A program made the translations under genes and the position numbers. This document shows, in pieces, positions 1 through 8,861 of a DNA stretch of 64,000 nucleotides. Positions within the stretch are counted from its first letter, which is position 1; every line of letters begins with the position of its first letter. Below the pieces are notes generated by a model. That model searched no databases, was not told the DNA's origin, and worked only from the letters and a program-made list of their open reading frames with translations. Source of the stretch: Betaproteobacteria bacterium (GTDB taxonomy: Bacteria > Pseudomonadota > Gammaproteobacteria > Burkholderiales > Usitatibacteraceae); assembly GCA_016791265.1 (NCBI GenBank), contig JAEUMY010000007.1, forward strand, positions 186,001-250,000, in the 5' to 3' direction.

Positions 1-171
1 TGGGTGACCCGGAACGGCCGCCGCGTGAACGCGAAGTCCATCATGGGCGTGATGATGCTGGCGGCCGCCAAGGGCGCGGTCATCGAAGTCGAGACCAAGG
101 GCGAGGACGAGGCCGACGCCATGGCCGCGATCGAAGCGCTCATCGCTGACAAGTTCGGCGAAGGCGAGTAG
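1..171 (+). CDS. ptsH: Phosphocarrier protein HPr (C-terminal part)
   Basis: The window opens inside this gene; 56 codons plus the stop are present in frame 1. The visible part carries NAKSIMGVMMLAAAKG, the HPr segment around the regulatory-serine position and the following helix. The phosphorylated histidine lies upstream of the window. HPr takes a phosphoryl group from enzyme I and passes it to EIIA proteins. ptsI starts 14 bases downstream on the same strand, which supports the call. In betaproteobacteria this pair usually serves a regulatory PTS or a small number of sugar permeases; which applies here cannot be seen. Confidence 0.9.
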   Translation, partial: WVTRNGRRVNAKSIMGVMMLAAAKGAVIEVETKGEDEADAMAAIEALIADKFGEGE

Positions 172-185
172 GCGGGCATCACGAC

Positions 186-1913
186 ATGGCCTTCATCATC
201 CACGGACTGGGCGTTTCCGGCGGCATCGCCATCGGCCACGCGCACCTGATGACCGGCGGGTCGCTGGAGGTCGATCACTTCCAGATTCCGAAGGAATTCA
301 TCACGCGGGAAGTGAAGCGCTTCGACCGCGCCGTGAAGCAGGTGCGCGAGGAGCTGGACGCGCTGGAGAAGTCGGTGAAGGATGACGCGCCCGCGGAGCT
401 TGCCGCGTTCGTCGGCATGCACCGCATGATCCTCGACGATCCGATGATTTCCGACGCGCCGCGCGATCTCATCCGCGAACAATCCTGCAACGCCGAATGG
501 GCGCTGAAGGTGGAGCTGGACGCGATGCTGGCCGAGTTCGAGGATGTGCAAGACGAGTACCTGCGCGAACGCAAGAGCGACGTGCGCCAGGTGGTGGAGC
601 GCATCCTGAACGCGCTCTCAGGCCAGGGCTATGTGGTGCCGGAGAAATTGCAGACACGCGCCGAGGACACCATTCTCGTCGCCTACGATCTGGCGCCGGC
701 CGATGTGATTCTCTTCAAGGACCATCAAATCGCCGCGTTCATCACCGATCTCGGCGGCGTGACATCGCATACCGCCATCTTGGCGCGCAGCTTGGGCATT
801 CCCTCGATCCTCGCGCTGCATCACGCCCGCGAGTTGATTCACGAAGATGAGCTCATCATCGTCGACGGCACCCAAGGGGTGGTCATCGTCGACCCGTCGC
901 CGACGATTCTTTCCGAGTACAAGCTCAAGCAAAACCAGTACGCCATCGAGCGGCAGAAGCTGAAGCGCATCAAGACCGCCCCCGCGACCACGCTCGATGG
1001 CACGGCCATTGAACTCTTCGCCAACATCGAGCTGCCGGGCGACATCGATCAGGTGAAAAGCTGCGGCGCGACGGGCGTGGGCCTGTTCCGCAGCGAGTTC
1101 CTGTTCCTGAATCGGCGCGATCTGCCGGGCGAGGAGGAGCAGTACGAGGCCTATCGAGCGGTCGCCGAGGGATTGAAGGGCCTCACGGTCACCATCCGCA
1201 CCCTCGACATCGGGGCGGACAAGGCGCTGGAAGGCGACGAGGAAGTCATGCCCAACCCGGCGCTGGGCTTGCGCGCCATCCGTTTCTGTCTCGCCGAGCC
1301 GCAGATTTTCAACACCCAGCTGCGGGCGATACTGCGCGCGTCCAAGCACGGCAAGATTCAAATCCTGATTCCGATGTTGTCGTCGCTGGACGAACTGAAT
1401 CAGACCCTCACCGCCATCGCCCACGCCAAGGAGCAGTTGCGGGAGGAAGGCAAAAAGTTCGACGAGGGCATCAGGCTGGGGGGCATGATCGAGATTCCCG
1501 CCGCCGCGCTCACGTTGCCGATGCTGCTGCCGAAGCTCGACTTCATTTCCATCGGCACCAACGACTTGATCCAGTACACGCTCGCCATCGACCGGTCCGA
1601 CGACTCGGTGGCGCATTTGTACGACCCGCTGCATCCGGCGGTGCTGTATCTGGTGGCCCAGACCATCCGCCTGGCCAACGCCGCCGGCAAGCCGGTGACC
1701 GTGTGCGGCGAGATGGCGGGTGACATCGCGTTGACACGGCTTCTGCTGGGTTTCGGCCTGCGCAGCTTTTCGATGCATCCCGCCAACCTGCTGACGGTGA
1801 AGCAGCGCGTGCTCATGTCGAGCCTCGCGGATGCGGAGAGCGTGTCGAACCGGATTCTCAAGGCGGATTCGCCCGAGCGGGTGTTGATGCTCCTGGAAAA
1901 GTTGAACACATGA
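186..1913 (+). CDS. ptsI: PTS phosphoenolpyruvate-protein phosphotransferase, enzyme I
   Basis: The 575-residue product has the normal length of enzyme I. It autophosphorylates from phosphoenolpyruvate and hands the phosphate to HPr. The N-terminal HPr-binding and phosphohistidine domain shows the active-site stretch GGVTSHTAILARS near residue 195. The C-terminal PEP-binding barrel shows GATGVGLFRSEFLF, GTNDLIQY and the catalytic cysteine in VCGEMAGD near residue 505. It follows ptsH by 14 bases and overlaps the next gene by 4 bases (ATGA), so the three are probably co-transcribed. No GCGAATATTCGC palindrome lies in this gene. Confidence 0.97.
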   Translation: MAFIIHGLGVSGGIAIGHAHLMTGGSLEVDHFQIPKEFITREVKRFDRAVKQVREELDALEKSVKDDAPAELAAFVGMHRMILDDPMISDAPRDLIREQSCNAEWALKVELDAMLAEFEDVQDEYLRERKSDVRQVVERILNALSGQGYVVPEKLQTRAEDTILVAYDLAPADVILFKDHQIAAFITDLGGVTSHTAILARSLGIPSILALHHARELIHEDELIIVDGTQGVVIVDPSPTILSEYKLKQNQYAIERQKLKRIKTAPATTLDGTAIELFANIELPGDIDQVKSCGATGVGLFRSEFLFLNRRDLPGEEEQYEAYRAVAEGLKGLTVTIRTLDIGADKALEGDEEVMPNPALGLRAIRFCLAEPQIFNTQLRAILRASKHGKIQILIPMLSSLDELNQTLTAIAHAKEQLREEGKKFDEGIRLGGMIEIPAAALTLPMLLPKLDFISIGTNDLIQYTLAIDRSDDSVAHLYDPLHPAVLYLVAQTIRLANAAGKPVTVCGEMAGDIALTRLLLGFGLRSFSMHPANLLTVKQRVLMSSLADAESVSNRILKADSPERVLMLLEKLNT

Positions 1914-2317
1914 GCGGCGCCATGCGGGAAATCATCGCGGTCAAGCAGGACGGCCAGGGCCGGAAGCGCTGGTTCCGTGGCGACACTTTCGACATCTTCA
2001 CGTGGCAAGACGGCGCCGGCCACTTCACCAGCCTGCATCTTTGCTATGACCGGGGCGGCGATGAACGCGTCCTGCGCTGGGACCCTGCCATCGGCTATTG
2101 GCATGAGAGCGTTGACGCCGACGAGGCCAAGCCGGGCCGCGCGATGAGCGCCATCCTGCGCGCCAACGGCGCCTTCCCCGGTGATGTCGTGTTGCGCCAA
2201 TTTCGCGAGGTCGCACCGGCGCTTCCCGATGATGTCGCCGCGTTCATCGAGGAGCGCATCCGCCTCTGCCCCGCCACACCCCGCCCGTCCGGACCGCGCG
2301 CGGACGCGGTGGTTTGA
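1910..2317 (+). CDS. Conserved-looking hypothetical protein coupled to ptsI
   Basis: A 135-residue soluble protein whose ATG overlaps the ptsI stop codon, so translation is probably coupled. It is rich in Trp, Asp and Arg (KRWFRGDTFDIFTWQDG near the N-terminus) and has no signal peptide or membrane segment. I do not recognise the family. The C-terminal tail is proline and arginine rich and may be unstructured. Its position suggests co-expression with the PTS but says nothing definite about function. Confidence 0.7.
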   Translation: MSGAMREIIAVKQDGQGRKRWFRGDTFDIFTWQDGAGHFTSLHLCYDRGGDERVLRWDPAIGYWHESVDADEAKPGRAMSAILRANGAFPGDVVLRQFREVAPALPDDVAAFIEERIRLCPATPRPSGPRADAVV

Positions 2318-2347
2318 CAGCCCCGCGTCGCTCGCGTAACTTTGCCG

Positions 2348-2446
2348 CTGGCGCCGATTTGACGATCAGCTTGCGGGCGCCGGCAGGTGGCGTTCGAATC
2401 GAGGTCGAATCCTTCCCCTGCCAAACAAATACGGCTAAAGCGGCTT
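2348..2446 (+). promoter_or_regulatory. Candidate SAM-II-like riboswitch in the metX leader
   Basis: Seen: an 8-bp stem CTGGCGCC (2348-2355) with GGCGCCGG (2376-2383) encloses GATTTGACGATCAGCTTGC, and further on come AAACAAA (2423-2429) and GCTAAA (2434-2439). From memory of the SAM-II (metA motif) family, the GAUUUG, GCUUGC, AAACAA and GCUAAA blocks occur in this order around a short stem and pseudoknot, and the family controls metA and metX genes. Odd: a hairpin insertion (GGCAGG 2382-2387 with CCTGCC 2417-2422) separates the aptamer halves, and the 3' pseudoknot pairing is weaker than expected. An intrinsic terminator follows at 2459-2494. Confidence 0.55.
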
Positions 2447-2458
2447 GCCCGGAATTCC

Positions 2459-2494
2459 AAAGCCCGATTAGCGCCAAGCTGGTCGGGCTTTTTT
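2459..2494 (+). terminator. Intrinsic terminator just upstream of metX
   Basis: A 14-bp stem (2459-2472 with 2478-2491, two G-T pairs, 5-base loop) is followed by six T residues. It ends only 22 bases before the metX start codon. It could end the ptsHI transcript, but any promoter upstream of the riboswitch-like leader would have to read through it, so it may be the expression platform of a SAM-responsive attenuator. Confidence 0.85.
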
Positions 2495-2516
2495 GCTTGG
2501 TGGCTTTCCGTTTCGC

Positions 2517-3650
2517 ATGAGCGAATATTCGCAATCCCAATCCGTCGGCATCGTCGCCCCGCAGACCGCGCGCTTTTCCGAGCCGCTGGCCTTGCGCTCG
2601 GGCGCGTTTCTGGCGGACTACGAGCTGGTCTACGAAACCTACGGCACGCTCAATGCGGATCGCTCGAATGCCATCCTCATCTGCCACGCGCTGAATGCTT
2701 CACACCACGTGGCCGGCACCTATGCCGATGAACCGGACAACGTCGGCTGGTGGGACAATATGGTCGGCCCCGGCAAACCGGTGGACACCAACCGCTTCTT
2801 CGTCGTCGGGGTGAACAACCTCGGTTCATGCTTCGGCTCCAGCGGCCCGCTCTCCATCAATCCTGCGACCGGCAAGGCCTGGGGGGCGGACTTTCCGCTG
2901 GTGACGGTGGAAGACTGGGTGGATGCCCAGGCCCGGCTCGCTGATCATCTCGGCATCGCGAAATTCTGCGCGGTCATGGGCGGCAGCTTGGGCGGCATGC
3001 AGGCGCTCTGCTGGTCCATCCGCTATCCGTCACGCGTGGCGCATGCGCTGGTCATCGCGGCGGCACCCAACCTCTCCGCACAGAACATCGCGTTCAACGA
3101 AGTCGCGCGCCAGGCCATCCTGTCCGATCCGCAATTCTCCGACGGCCACTTCAGCGAGAAGGGCGAGAAGCCGCGCCTGGGTCTGCGCGTGGCGCGCATG
3201 ATCGGCCACATCACCTATATCTCCGACGAACAGATGGCGGAAAAATTTGGCCGCCAGTTGCGCGAAGGCCTCAAGTTTTCCTTCGCGCCCGAGTTCCAGA
3301 TCGAGTCCTACCTGCGCTATCAGGGCGACAAGTTCGCGGAGTACTACGATGCCAACACCTATCTTCGGGTGACGAAGGCACTGGATTATTTCGATCCGGC
3401 TGCCGAGCACGGTGGCAGCTTGGCGAAAGCGCTGGCACCGGCGTCAGCAAAGTTTCTGGTCGTGTCGTTCACCACCGACTGGCGCTTTTCGCCTGAGCGC
3501 TCGCGCGAGATCGTGAAGGCGCTCATCGACAATCGCCGCGACGTGGCCTACGCGGAAATCGCAGCACCCAATGGACACGACGCATTCCTGCTGGAGGATC
3601 CGCGTTACCTCGCGACAGTACGCGCCTACTTGAACAGGGCCATGTCATGA
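2517..3650 (+). CDS. metX: Homoserine O-acyltransferase MetX
   Basis: The product of about 377 residues is an alpha/beta hydrolase that acylates homoserine in methionine synthesis. The nucleophile elbow appears as [13 protein letters not shown], preceded by [12 protein letters not shown], and the catalytic His/Asp end as [10 protein letters not shown] near the C-terminus. Whether acetyl- or succinyl-CoA is used cannot be told reliably. The ATG at 2517 is chosen because family members start close to this point; the reading frame extends upstream to 2493 without support. The palindrome GCGAATATTCGC occupies codons 2-5 (SEYSQ). It overlaps metW by 4 bases. Confidence 0.96.
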   Translation: MSEYSQSQSVGIVAPQTARFSEPLALRSGAFLADYELVYETYGTLNADRSNAILICHALNASHHVAGTYADEPDNVGWWDNMVGPGKPVDTNRFFVVGVNNLGSCFGSSGPLSINPATGKAWGADFPLVTVEDWVDAQARLADHLGIAKFCAVMGGSLGGMQALCWSIRYPSRVAHALVIAAAPNLSAQNIAFNEVARQAILSDPQFSDGHFSEKGEKPRLGLRVARMIGHITYISDEQMAEKFGRQLREGLKFSFAPEFQIESYLRYQGDKFAEYYDANTYLRVTKALDYFDPAAEHGGSLAKALAPASAKFLVVSFTTDWRFSPERSREIVKALIDNRRDVAYAEIAAPNGHDAFLLEDPRYLATVRAYLNRAMS

Positions 3651-4231
3651 GCATCCGCCGCGACTACTCCGTCATCGCCGACTGGATCAATCCGGGCTCG
3701 CGCGTCCTGGACCTGGGCTGTGGCGACGGCACGCTGTTCAAGCTGCTCGCCGACACGCGCCAGGCAACGGGCTACGGCATCGAAATCGATGACGACAAGA
3801 TTCCGCTGTGCATTGCCAACGGCGTCAACGTGCTGCAGCGCGATCTCGAAGGCGGGCTGCGCGACTTCGACGACCAGTCATTCGATTGCGTGATCTTGTC
3901 GCAGACGCTGCAGGCCATGCGCCACACCGAGCTGGTGCTGACGGAAATGCTCCGCATCGGGCGCGAGGCCATCGTGACCTTCCCCAACTTCGGCTACTGG
4001 CACGTGCGCATGCAATTGCTGATGGGCCGCATGCCCGTGTCCGACGACCTGCCCTACCAGTGGTACGACACGCCCAACGTGCACCTCTTCACCATCGCGG
4101 ATTTCGATGCGTTGTGCGAGAAGAAGGGCTATCGCGTGATTTCTCGGCAGGTGCTCGCCGGGGATACGCCCGTTATTGCGCTTGCGAATATTCGCGGGTC
4201 ACTGGCGATGTATCGGCTGACGCGATCATGA
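3647..4231 (+). CDS. metW: Methionine biosynthesis protein MetW
   Basis: A 194-residue protein with a class I SAM-dependent methyltransferase fold: [15 protein letters not shown] is the SAM-binding motif I. MetW proteins are regularly encoded with metX in proteobacteria and are reported to act together with it in methionine synthesis. Its ATG overlaps the metX stop (ATGA). A palindrome copy near the 3' end encodes ANIR at residues 183-186. A small membrane protein gene overlaps the stop codon in turn. Confidence 0.95.
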   Translation: MSIRRDYSVIADWINPGSRVLDLGCGDGTLFKLLADTRQATGYGIEIDDDKIPLCIANGVNVLQRDLEGGLRDFDDQSFDCVILSQTLQAMRHTELVLTEMLRIGREAIVTFPNFGYWHVRMQLLMGRMPVSDDLPYQWYDTPNVHLFTIADFDALCEKKGYRVISRQVLAGDTPVIALANIRGSLAMYRLTRS

Positions 4232-4398
4232 GCATCGAAAGGCTTGCCAAACTGTTACCGCCGATCGGATTTCTGCTTGGCGTTGCTGGGTATGCACTGG
4301 CCGAGCACGTAAGCTGGGACGGTTTCGTTTTCTACACTGGCTGCGTCTTCATTCTTGTCGGCGCAGTACTAAGGGCATACCTGCACTTCAGGAAGTAG
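4228..4398 (+). CDS. Small two-helix membrane protein
   Basis: A 56-residue ORF whose ATG overlaps the metW stop codon (ATGA). Two hydrophobic segments are visible: LLPPIGFLLGVAGYAL and FYTGCVFILVGAVL, joined by a short polar loop containing WDG. The C-terminus is basic (RAYLHFRK). I do not recognise the family. Coupling to metW suggests it is expressed, but without homologues it could be a chance ORF. It ends 11 bases before the converging ABC-F gene. Confidence 0.5.
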   Translation: MSIERLAKLLPPIGFLLGVAGYALAEHVSWDGFVFYTGCVFILVGAVLRAYLHFRK

Positions 4399-4409
4399 CA
4401 ACGACAGAA

Positions 4410-6314
4410 TCAAGTCGCTGGAGTTGCCTCTTCCAGCTTCTGCTGCACCTCAAACCACTGCCATTCCACATCCTCGATGGCAACCTTAAGCTCGCCCTGC
4501 CGCTTGATTTTCTCCTGCAGCAGCTCGCGGTTCTCGTCGGTATAAGCCGTCTCTGACACCAGCCAGGCATCCAGCGCTGACTTCTCGAGATTGAGTTTGT
4601 CGAGCTCCTTCTCCAGCTTGGCCAGCTTCTGCTCGAACGGTTTGCGCGCGGCGTAGTGCTTCTGCCTCGCCTCGGCCTCGGCGCGCTTCAATGCCTTGCG
4701 GTCCACCCCGCCTTCTTCGGCGACAGGACGGCGTTGCTTCGCGTGATACTCGCGCGCCCAGACCTTGTAATCGTCGAGGTCGCCATTGAACTCGCTGAGC
4801 TTGTGCTCCGCCACCAGCCAGAGCTGGTCGGTCGTGGCTTTGAGCAGGTGACGGTCGTGGGCGATGACAACCAGCGTGCCTTCGAAATCTTGCAGCGCCT
4901 CGGCCAGCGCTTCGCGCATGTCGATATCGAGGTGGTTGGTCGGCTCATCCAGCAGGAGCAGGTTGGGCCGTTGCCAGACAATGAGGGCCAGGGCCAGCCG
5001 CGCCTTCTCGCCGCCGGAGAACGGGGCGATGGGCTCGTTGACGCGGTCGCCGCGGAAGTCGAATCCGCCGAGAAAATTGCGCAGTTCCTGTTCACGAACA
5101 TTTGGGGGTGAAAGCCGCTGGAGCTGCTGCAAGGCAGATTCATCCAACCGCAGCTGCTCCACCTGATGCTGGGCGAAATAGCCGATCTTCAAGCCCTGGC
5201 CCACATGGCGCGTGCCATGCAGCAGCGGCAGATCGCCCACCAGCGATTTGAGCAGCGTGGATTTGCCGGCGCCGTTCGGGCCAAGCAGACCGATGCGGTC
5301 GCCGTAGAACAGCGTCCACTCGATCCCCGATACAACCGGCTTGGCTGCATAGCCCGCGGTCGCTTCGATGAGCTGGATGAGCTGCCGGGGTTTGGTCTCG
5401 GGCTCGCGAAACTGGAACTCGAACGGGGAATCCACGTGCGCGGCCGCGATGAGCTCCATGCGCTCCAGCGCCTTCAGCCGGCTTTGCGCCTGGCGCGCCT
5501 TGCTGGCCTTGTAGCGGAAGCGGTCGATGTAGGCGCGCATGTGCGCCACGGTGCGTTGCTGCTTCACATACTGTGACTGCTGCAACGCGAGTTGCGCGGC
5601 GCGCGTGGTCTCGAACGTGGAGTAGTTGCCGGCGTAGTCATTGAGCATCTGGTTTTCGACATGCACCACGCGCCCGACCACGGCATCGAGGAAGTCGCGG
5701 TCGTGGGTGATGAGGAGCAACGTGCCCGGATAAGCGGCCAGCCAGTCTTCCAACCACAGCACGGCATCGAGGTCGAGGTGGTTCGTGGGTTCGTCCAGCA
5801 GCAACAGATCGGAGCGGCACATGAGCGCCTGCGCGAGGTTCAGACGCATGCGCCAGCCGCCGGAGAACTGGGACACCAGGCGTTGCTGGTCGGCCTCGCT
5901 GAAGCCCAGGCCCGACAGCAGGGTGGCGGCGCGCACCCGCGCCTGGTAGCCGCCGATGTGATCCATGCGGGTGTGGAGCTCGGCAATGCGTTCGCCATTG
6001 CCCGACGCCTCCGCTTCGGTCAGCAACCGTTCCACCTCGCGCAATTCGCGGTCGCCATCGAGGACATGTTCGAGCGCCGAGGTGGGCGCGGCTTCCGCAT
6101 CCTGGGCGACATGGGCAATGACCCAGCCGGGCGGCAGCTCGACCGACCCAGCCTCGGGCAGGAGCTCGCCCAGCAGCAGGGCGAACAGCGACGACTTGCC
6201 GCAGCCGTTCGGCCCCACCAGCCCGACCTTGTGGCCGGGGAACAGGGTGAGGTTGGCGTCCTTCAGCAGCACCTTGGCGGCGCGCATCAGGGTGAGGTTG
6301 GTGAGGCGGATCAT
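4410..6314 (-). CDS. ABC-F family ATPase, YheS-like
   Basis: A 634-residue soluble protein with two ABC ATPase domains and no membrane segments, as in ABC-F translation factors. The first domain has GLVGPNGCGKSSLF (Walker A), FSGGWRMRLNLAQAL (signature) and LLLLDEPTNHLDLDA (Walker B). The second has GLLGPNGAGKSTLL, FSGGEKARLALAL and LLLLDEPTNHLDIDM. A coiled-coil C-terminal domain rich in Lys and Glu follows. The N-terminus resembles E. coli YheS more than Uup or EttA. ABC-F proteins act on the ribosome; the precise role of YheS-type members is unsettled. Confidence 0.93.
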   Translation of the reverse strand: MIRLTNLTLMRAAKVLLKDANLTLFPGHKVGLVGPNGCGKSSLFALLLGELLPEAGSVELPPGWVIAHVAQDAEAAPTSALEHVLDGDRELREVERLLTEAEASGNGERIAELHTRMDHIGGYQARVRAATLLSGLGFSEADQQRLVSQFSGGWRMRLNLAQALMCRSDLLLLDEPTNHLDLDAVLWLEDWLAAYPGTLLLITHDRDFLDAVVGRVVHVENQMLNDYAGNYSTFETTRAAQLALQQSQYVKQQRTVAHMRAYIDRFRYKASKARQAQSRLKALERMELIAAAHVDSPFEFQFREPETKPRQLIQLIEATAGYAAKPVVSGIEWTLFYGDRIGLLGPNGAGKSTLLKSLVGDLPLLHGTRHVGQGLKIGYFAQHQVEQLRLDESALQQLQRLSPPNVREQELRNFLGGFDFRGDRVNEPIAPFSGGEKARLALALIVWQRPNLLLLDEPTNHLDIDMREALAEALQDFEGTLVVIAHDRHLLKATTDQLWLVAEHKLSEFNGDLDDYKVWAREYHAKQRRPVAEEGGVDRKALKRAEAEARQKHYAARKPFEQKLAKLEKELDKLNLEKSALDAWLVSETAYTDENRELLQEKIKRQGELKVAIEDVEWQWFEVQQKLEEATPAT

Positions 6315-6340
6315 GGTGAGAGCAAGGCTAAAAGTCTTGA

Positions 6341-6411
6341 ACCACGAAGCTCACGAAGAACAAGAAGGCACCCTTCAAGAGCTTCTTCGTGCTCTTCGTG
6401 AGCTTCGTGGT
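6341..6411. repeat. Long inverted repeat between xthA and the ABC-F gene
   Basis: ACCACGAAGCTCACGAAGA at 6341-6359 is perfectly complementary to 6393-6411 across a 33-base spacer that itself contains further CACGAAG/CTTCGTG units. The 19-bp arms would form a stable hairpin on either strand. It lies after the 3' end of xthA and before the ABC-F start and could act as a terminator or processing site. Repeats built on CACGAAG occur in intergenic DNA of many proteobacteria. Confidence 0.8.
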
Positions 6412-6418
6412 GAATAGA

Positions 6419-7192
6419 TCAAAGGGGATAGTCGTAATCGATGATGAGCGGCGCGTGGTCGGAGAAGCGCTGCTCGATGTAGATCGAACACTTCTTCGCC
6501 GTGGCCGCGATGTCGGGTGTCGCGATCTGATAGTCCAGGCGCCAGCCCACGTTCTTGGCCCAGGCCTGGCCACGGTTGGACCACCAGGTGTATTGCTCGG
6601 GCCGCTGATCCAGGGTGCGGAACACGTCGACGAAACCCACCTCATCGAATATTCGCGTGAGCCAAGCGCGCTCCTCGGGCAGGAAGCCGGAGTTCTTCTG
6701 GTTGCTCCGCCAGTTCTTCAAGTCGATTTCCTTGTGCGCCACGTTCCAGTCGCCGCACAGGATGATCTCGCGCTTGCTCTTCCTCAGCTTCACGAGGTGC
6801 GGCAGAAAGCGCTCCATGAAGGAGAATTTGATGGCCAGCCGCTCCTCGGATGTGGTGCCTGATGGCACATAGACTGAGATGACGGACAGATTGCCGAAGT
6901 CGGCCTGGATGTAGCGACCCTCGGCATCAATGTCGGGAATGGACAACCCCTTGATGACCTTGTTCGGCACTGGCCGGGAATAGATGCCCACACCGCTGTA
7001 ACCCTTCTTCTCGGCGTGGTGGAAGTGGCCCTTCATGCTTTTCACGCCCAGCGCCTCGGCCGGCAGATCTTCGGCGTGGGCCTTGATTTCCTGCATGCAG
7101 ACGACGTCGGCCTTCTGCTTCGGCAGCCAGTCGAAGAAGCCCTTGGTATTGGCGGCGCGGATGCCATTGAGATTGATGGAAATGATGCGCAT
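6419..7192 (-). CDS. xthA: Exodeoxyribonuclease III (AP endonuclease)
   Basis: A 257-residue member of the exonuclease III/endonuclease-exonuclease-phosphatase family, which cleaves at abasic sites and degrades 3' ends during base excision repair. The metal-binding and catalytic blocks are visible: [29 protein letters not shown] and the C-terminal [10 protein letters not shown]. Length is typical. A one-mismatch palindrome at 6645-6656 encodes RIF within TRIFDEVGF. It is divergent from pyrE with 91 bases between the start codons. Confidence 0.95.
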   Translation of the reverse strand: MRIISINLNGIRAANTKGFFDWLPKQKADVVCMQEIKAHAEDLPAEALGVKSMKGHFHHAEKKGYSGVGIYSRPVPNKVIKGLSIPDIDAEGRYIQADFGNLSVISVYVPSGTTSEERLAIKFSFMERFLPHLVKLRKSKREIILCGDWNVAHKEIDLKNWRSNQKNSGFLPEERAWLTRIFDEVGFVDVFRTLDQRPEQYTWWSNRGQAWAKNVGWRLDYQIATPDIAATAKKCSIYIEQRFSDHAPLIIDYDYPL

Positions 7193-7254
7193 GACGATCT
7201 CTAGTGCGAAAATGAGGGCCGATTATCCCGTAACCCGTGCCAGAACTCCCGCAC

Positions 7255-7266
7255 GCGAATATTCGC
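7255..7266. repeat. GCGAATATTCGC palindrome, xthA/pyrE intergenic
   Basis: A perfect copy of the 12-bp palindrome in the divergent promoter region, ending 17 bases before the pyrE start codon. It lies in the expected 5' untranslated or ribosome-binding region of pyrE. Confidence 0.9.
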
Positions 7267-7283
7267 AACAGTCAGCCCACCCC

Positions 7284-7943
7284 ATGCCCACCGATTTCCG
7301 CCACGATTTCCTGCGTTTCGCCATCGATACCAAAGTGCTGTGTTTTGGCGAATTCATGACCAAGGCGGGCAGGCTCTCGCCCTACTTTTTCAATGCCGGC
7401 CTCTTCGCCGACGGCGCCAGTGTGGGCAAGCTGACCCGCTTCTATGCCCAGGCCATTCAGGCTTCGGGGCTCCAGTTCGACATGCTGTTCGGCCCGGCCT
7501 ACAAAGGCATCGTGCTTGCGGCCGGCACCGCCATCGCGCTGGCCGAAATGGGGCAGAACGTGCCTTTTTGCTACAACCGCAAGGAAGCCAAGGATCATGG
7601 GGAAGGCGGCATTACGGTGGGCGCCCCGCTGAAAGGCCGGGTGCTTGTCATCGACGACGTCATTTCCGCAGGGACTTCGGTACGGGAATCGGTCGAGATC
7701 ATCCGTGCGGCCGGGGCGACCCCCGCTGGCGTGGTTATTGCACTGGACCGCCAGGAACGCGGGCAGGGTGAGCTGTCCGCCGCCCAGGAAGTCAGCCGGG
7801 TTTTCGCCATGCCCGTTATTGCGGTAGCATCGCTCGCGGATCTGGTTGGACTGCTCAAAGCGTCAGGGCAGGAGGAGAGGGGATTGGGGCGGCATCTGAC
7901 CCGGATCGAAGACTATCGGCGCACCTACGGCACCGCCGCCTGA
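7284..7943 (+). CDS. pyrE: Orotate phosphoribosyltransferase
   Basis: A 219-residue enzyme that joins orotate to PRPP to make OMP in pyrimidine synthesis. The PRPP-binding motif [13 protein letters not shown] is intact, and [11 protein letters not shown] and [15 protein letters not shown] match the conserved substrate and flexible-loop regions. The ATG at 7284 gives the family's usual N-terminus ([12 protein letters not shown]); an upstream in-frame extension to 7035 overlaps xthA and is rejected. It is divergent from xthA and followed 42 bases later by an unrelated exported protein gene. Confidence 0.96.
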   Translation: MPTDFRHDFLRFAIDTKVLCFGEFMTKAGRLSPYFFNAGLFADGASVGKLTRFYAQAIQASGLQFDMLFGPAYKGIVLAAGTAIALAEMGQNVPFCYNRKEAKDHGEGGITVGAPLKGRVLVIDDVISAGTSVRESVEIIRAAGATPAGVVIALDRQERGQGELSAAQEVSRVFAMPVIAVASLADLVGLLKASGQEERGLGRHLTRIEDYRRTYGTAA

Positions 7944-7985
7944 AGAGCGGGGGCCCAAGCGCATTTTCACCGCAGGAAAAGAATC

Positions 7986-8795
7986 ATGAAATGGAAACTT
8001 CGTATCACCCATCTGGCGCTGGCCGTCGGATTCAGCGCGCTCGCCTGCCAAGCGTCGGCGCAAATCATGAAGTGCGTCGACGACAAGGGCGTCACGCACT
8101 ACGGCAACCCGTTGCCGCCGCAGTGCGCCAAATCCGAGATCAAGGAGCTGTCGGGCCAGGGCACGATCAAGAAGACGATGGATCGTCCCTTGACGCCGGA
8201 AGAGATCAAGGCGCGCGAAGAGGAGTTCATCCGCACCAAGGACGAGCGCCGCAAGCAGGAGGACATTGAGCGCCGCGACCGTGCGCTGGTGGCCACCTAC
8301 GGCGCGGAAAAGGAATTCGACGTGTCGCGCGACAAGGCCCTGGATGTCATCGGCGCCCGCCAAAAAACCGCCGAGACCCGGCTGAAGGAACTGGAAGAGG
8401 CGATGAAGAAATTCAATGCCGAAATGGAGTTCTACAAAGACGGCAAGAGCAAGTCCAGCAAGGGCAAGGACCCGCCGCCGGCGCTGATACAGGACACCCA
8501 GCGCACGAAGAAGGACATCGAAAACACCAAGGAGTCGATCCAGCGCATGGAGGAGGAGAAGAAAAACATCCATGCGCAGTTCGAGGCGGACAAGCAGCGC
8601 TGGCGCGACCTTAAGTCAGGCAAGGTGGTGCTGAAGCTCAAGGATCAGGTCGTCAAGAGCACGCGCAAGGCCGGCGAGATCGGCAAGGCTGTTTGCAACA
8701 ACGTTGAACACTTGTGTTACGTGGGCAACATCTACTACTGCCGCGAGATCGACGGCAACGGCCGCCTCAGGGCGCGCTACGTCGACTGCCAGTGA
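7986..8795 (+). CDS. Exported DUF4124-type protein with long coiled coil
   Basis: A 269-residue protein with an N-terminal signal peptide (about residues 1-26, ending near ASA-Q). A short DUF4124-like segment follows (IMKCVDDKGVTHYGNPLPPQC), a motif of periplasmic proteins with unknown role. Residues about 60-215 are almost wholly charged (K, E, R, D, Q) and predicted by eye to form a long coiled coil. Four cysteines near the C-terminus (AVCNNVEHLC, YYCREID, VDCQ) could form disulfides. Function unknown. A hairpin with a T-rich tail follows. Confidence 0.75.
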   Translation: MKWKLRITHLALAVGFSALACQASAQIMKCVDDKGVTHYGNPLPPQCAKSEIKELSGQGTIKKTMDRPLTPEEIKAREEEFIRTKDERRKQEDIERRDRALVATYGAEKEFDVSRDKALDVIGARQKTAETRLKELEEAMKKFNAEMEFYKDGKSKSSKGKDPPPALIQDTQRTKKDIENTKESIQRMEEEKKNIHAQFEADKQRWRDLKSGKVVLKLKDQVVKSTRKAGEIGKAVCNNVEHLCYVGNIYYCREIDGNGRLRARYVDCQ

Positions 8796-8823
8796 GCTGA
8801 ACACTCACACCAAGCACGCCAAG

Positions 8824-8861
8824 ACTGGCGGCCGGGATCAGGTCCCCGCCGCCAGTTTTCT
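8824..8861 (+). terminator. Terminator hairpin between the DUF4124 gene and gatB
   Basis: ACTGGCGGC (8824-8832) pairs with GCCGCCAGT (8848-8856), followed by a T-rich stretch on the plus strand. It overlaps the last codons of the convergent gatB gene, so it would mainly stop transcription of the DUF4124 gene. Confidence 0.7.

Noticed and set aside
618..1778. Long minus-strand frame of 386 codons opposite ptsI
   Set aside because: It is an antisense shadow of a clear enzyme I gene in GC-rich DNA, with low-complexity Arg/Gln/His-rich translation and no domain.
2385..2425. T-arm-like sequence (GGTCGAATCC) suggesting a tRNA or tmRNA end before metX
   Set aside because: The loop is one base short, no acceptor, D or anticodon arms can be built on either strand, and no CCA follows. 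The region is better explained as a riboswitch insertion hairpin.
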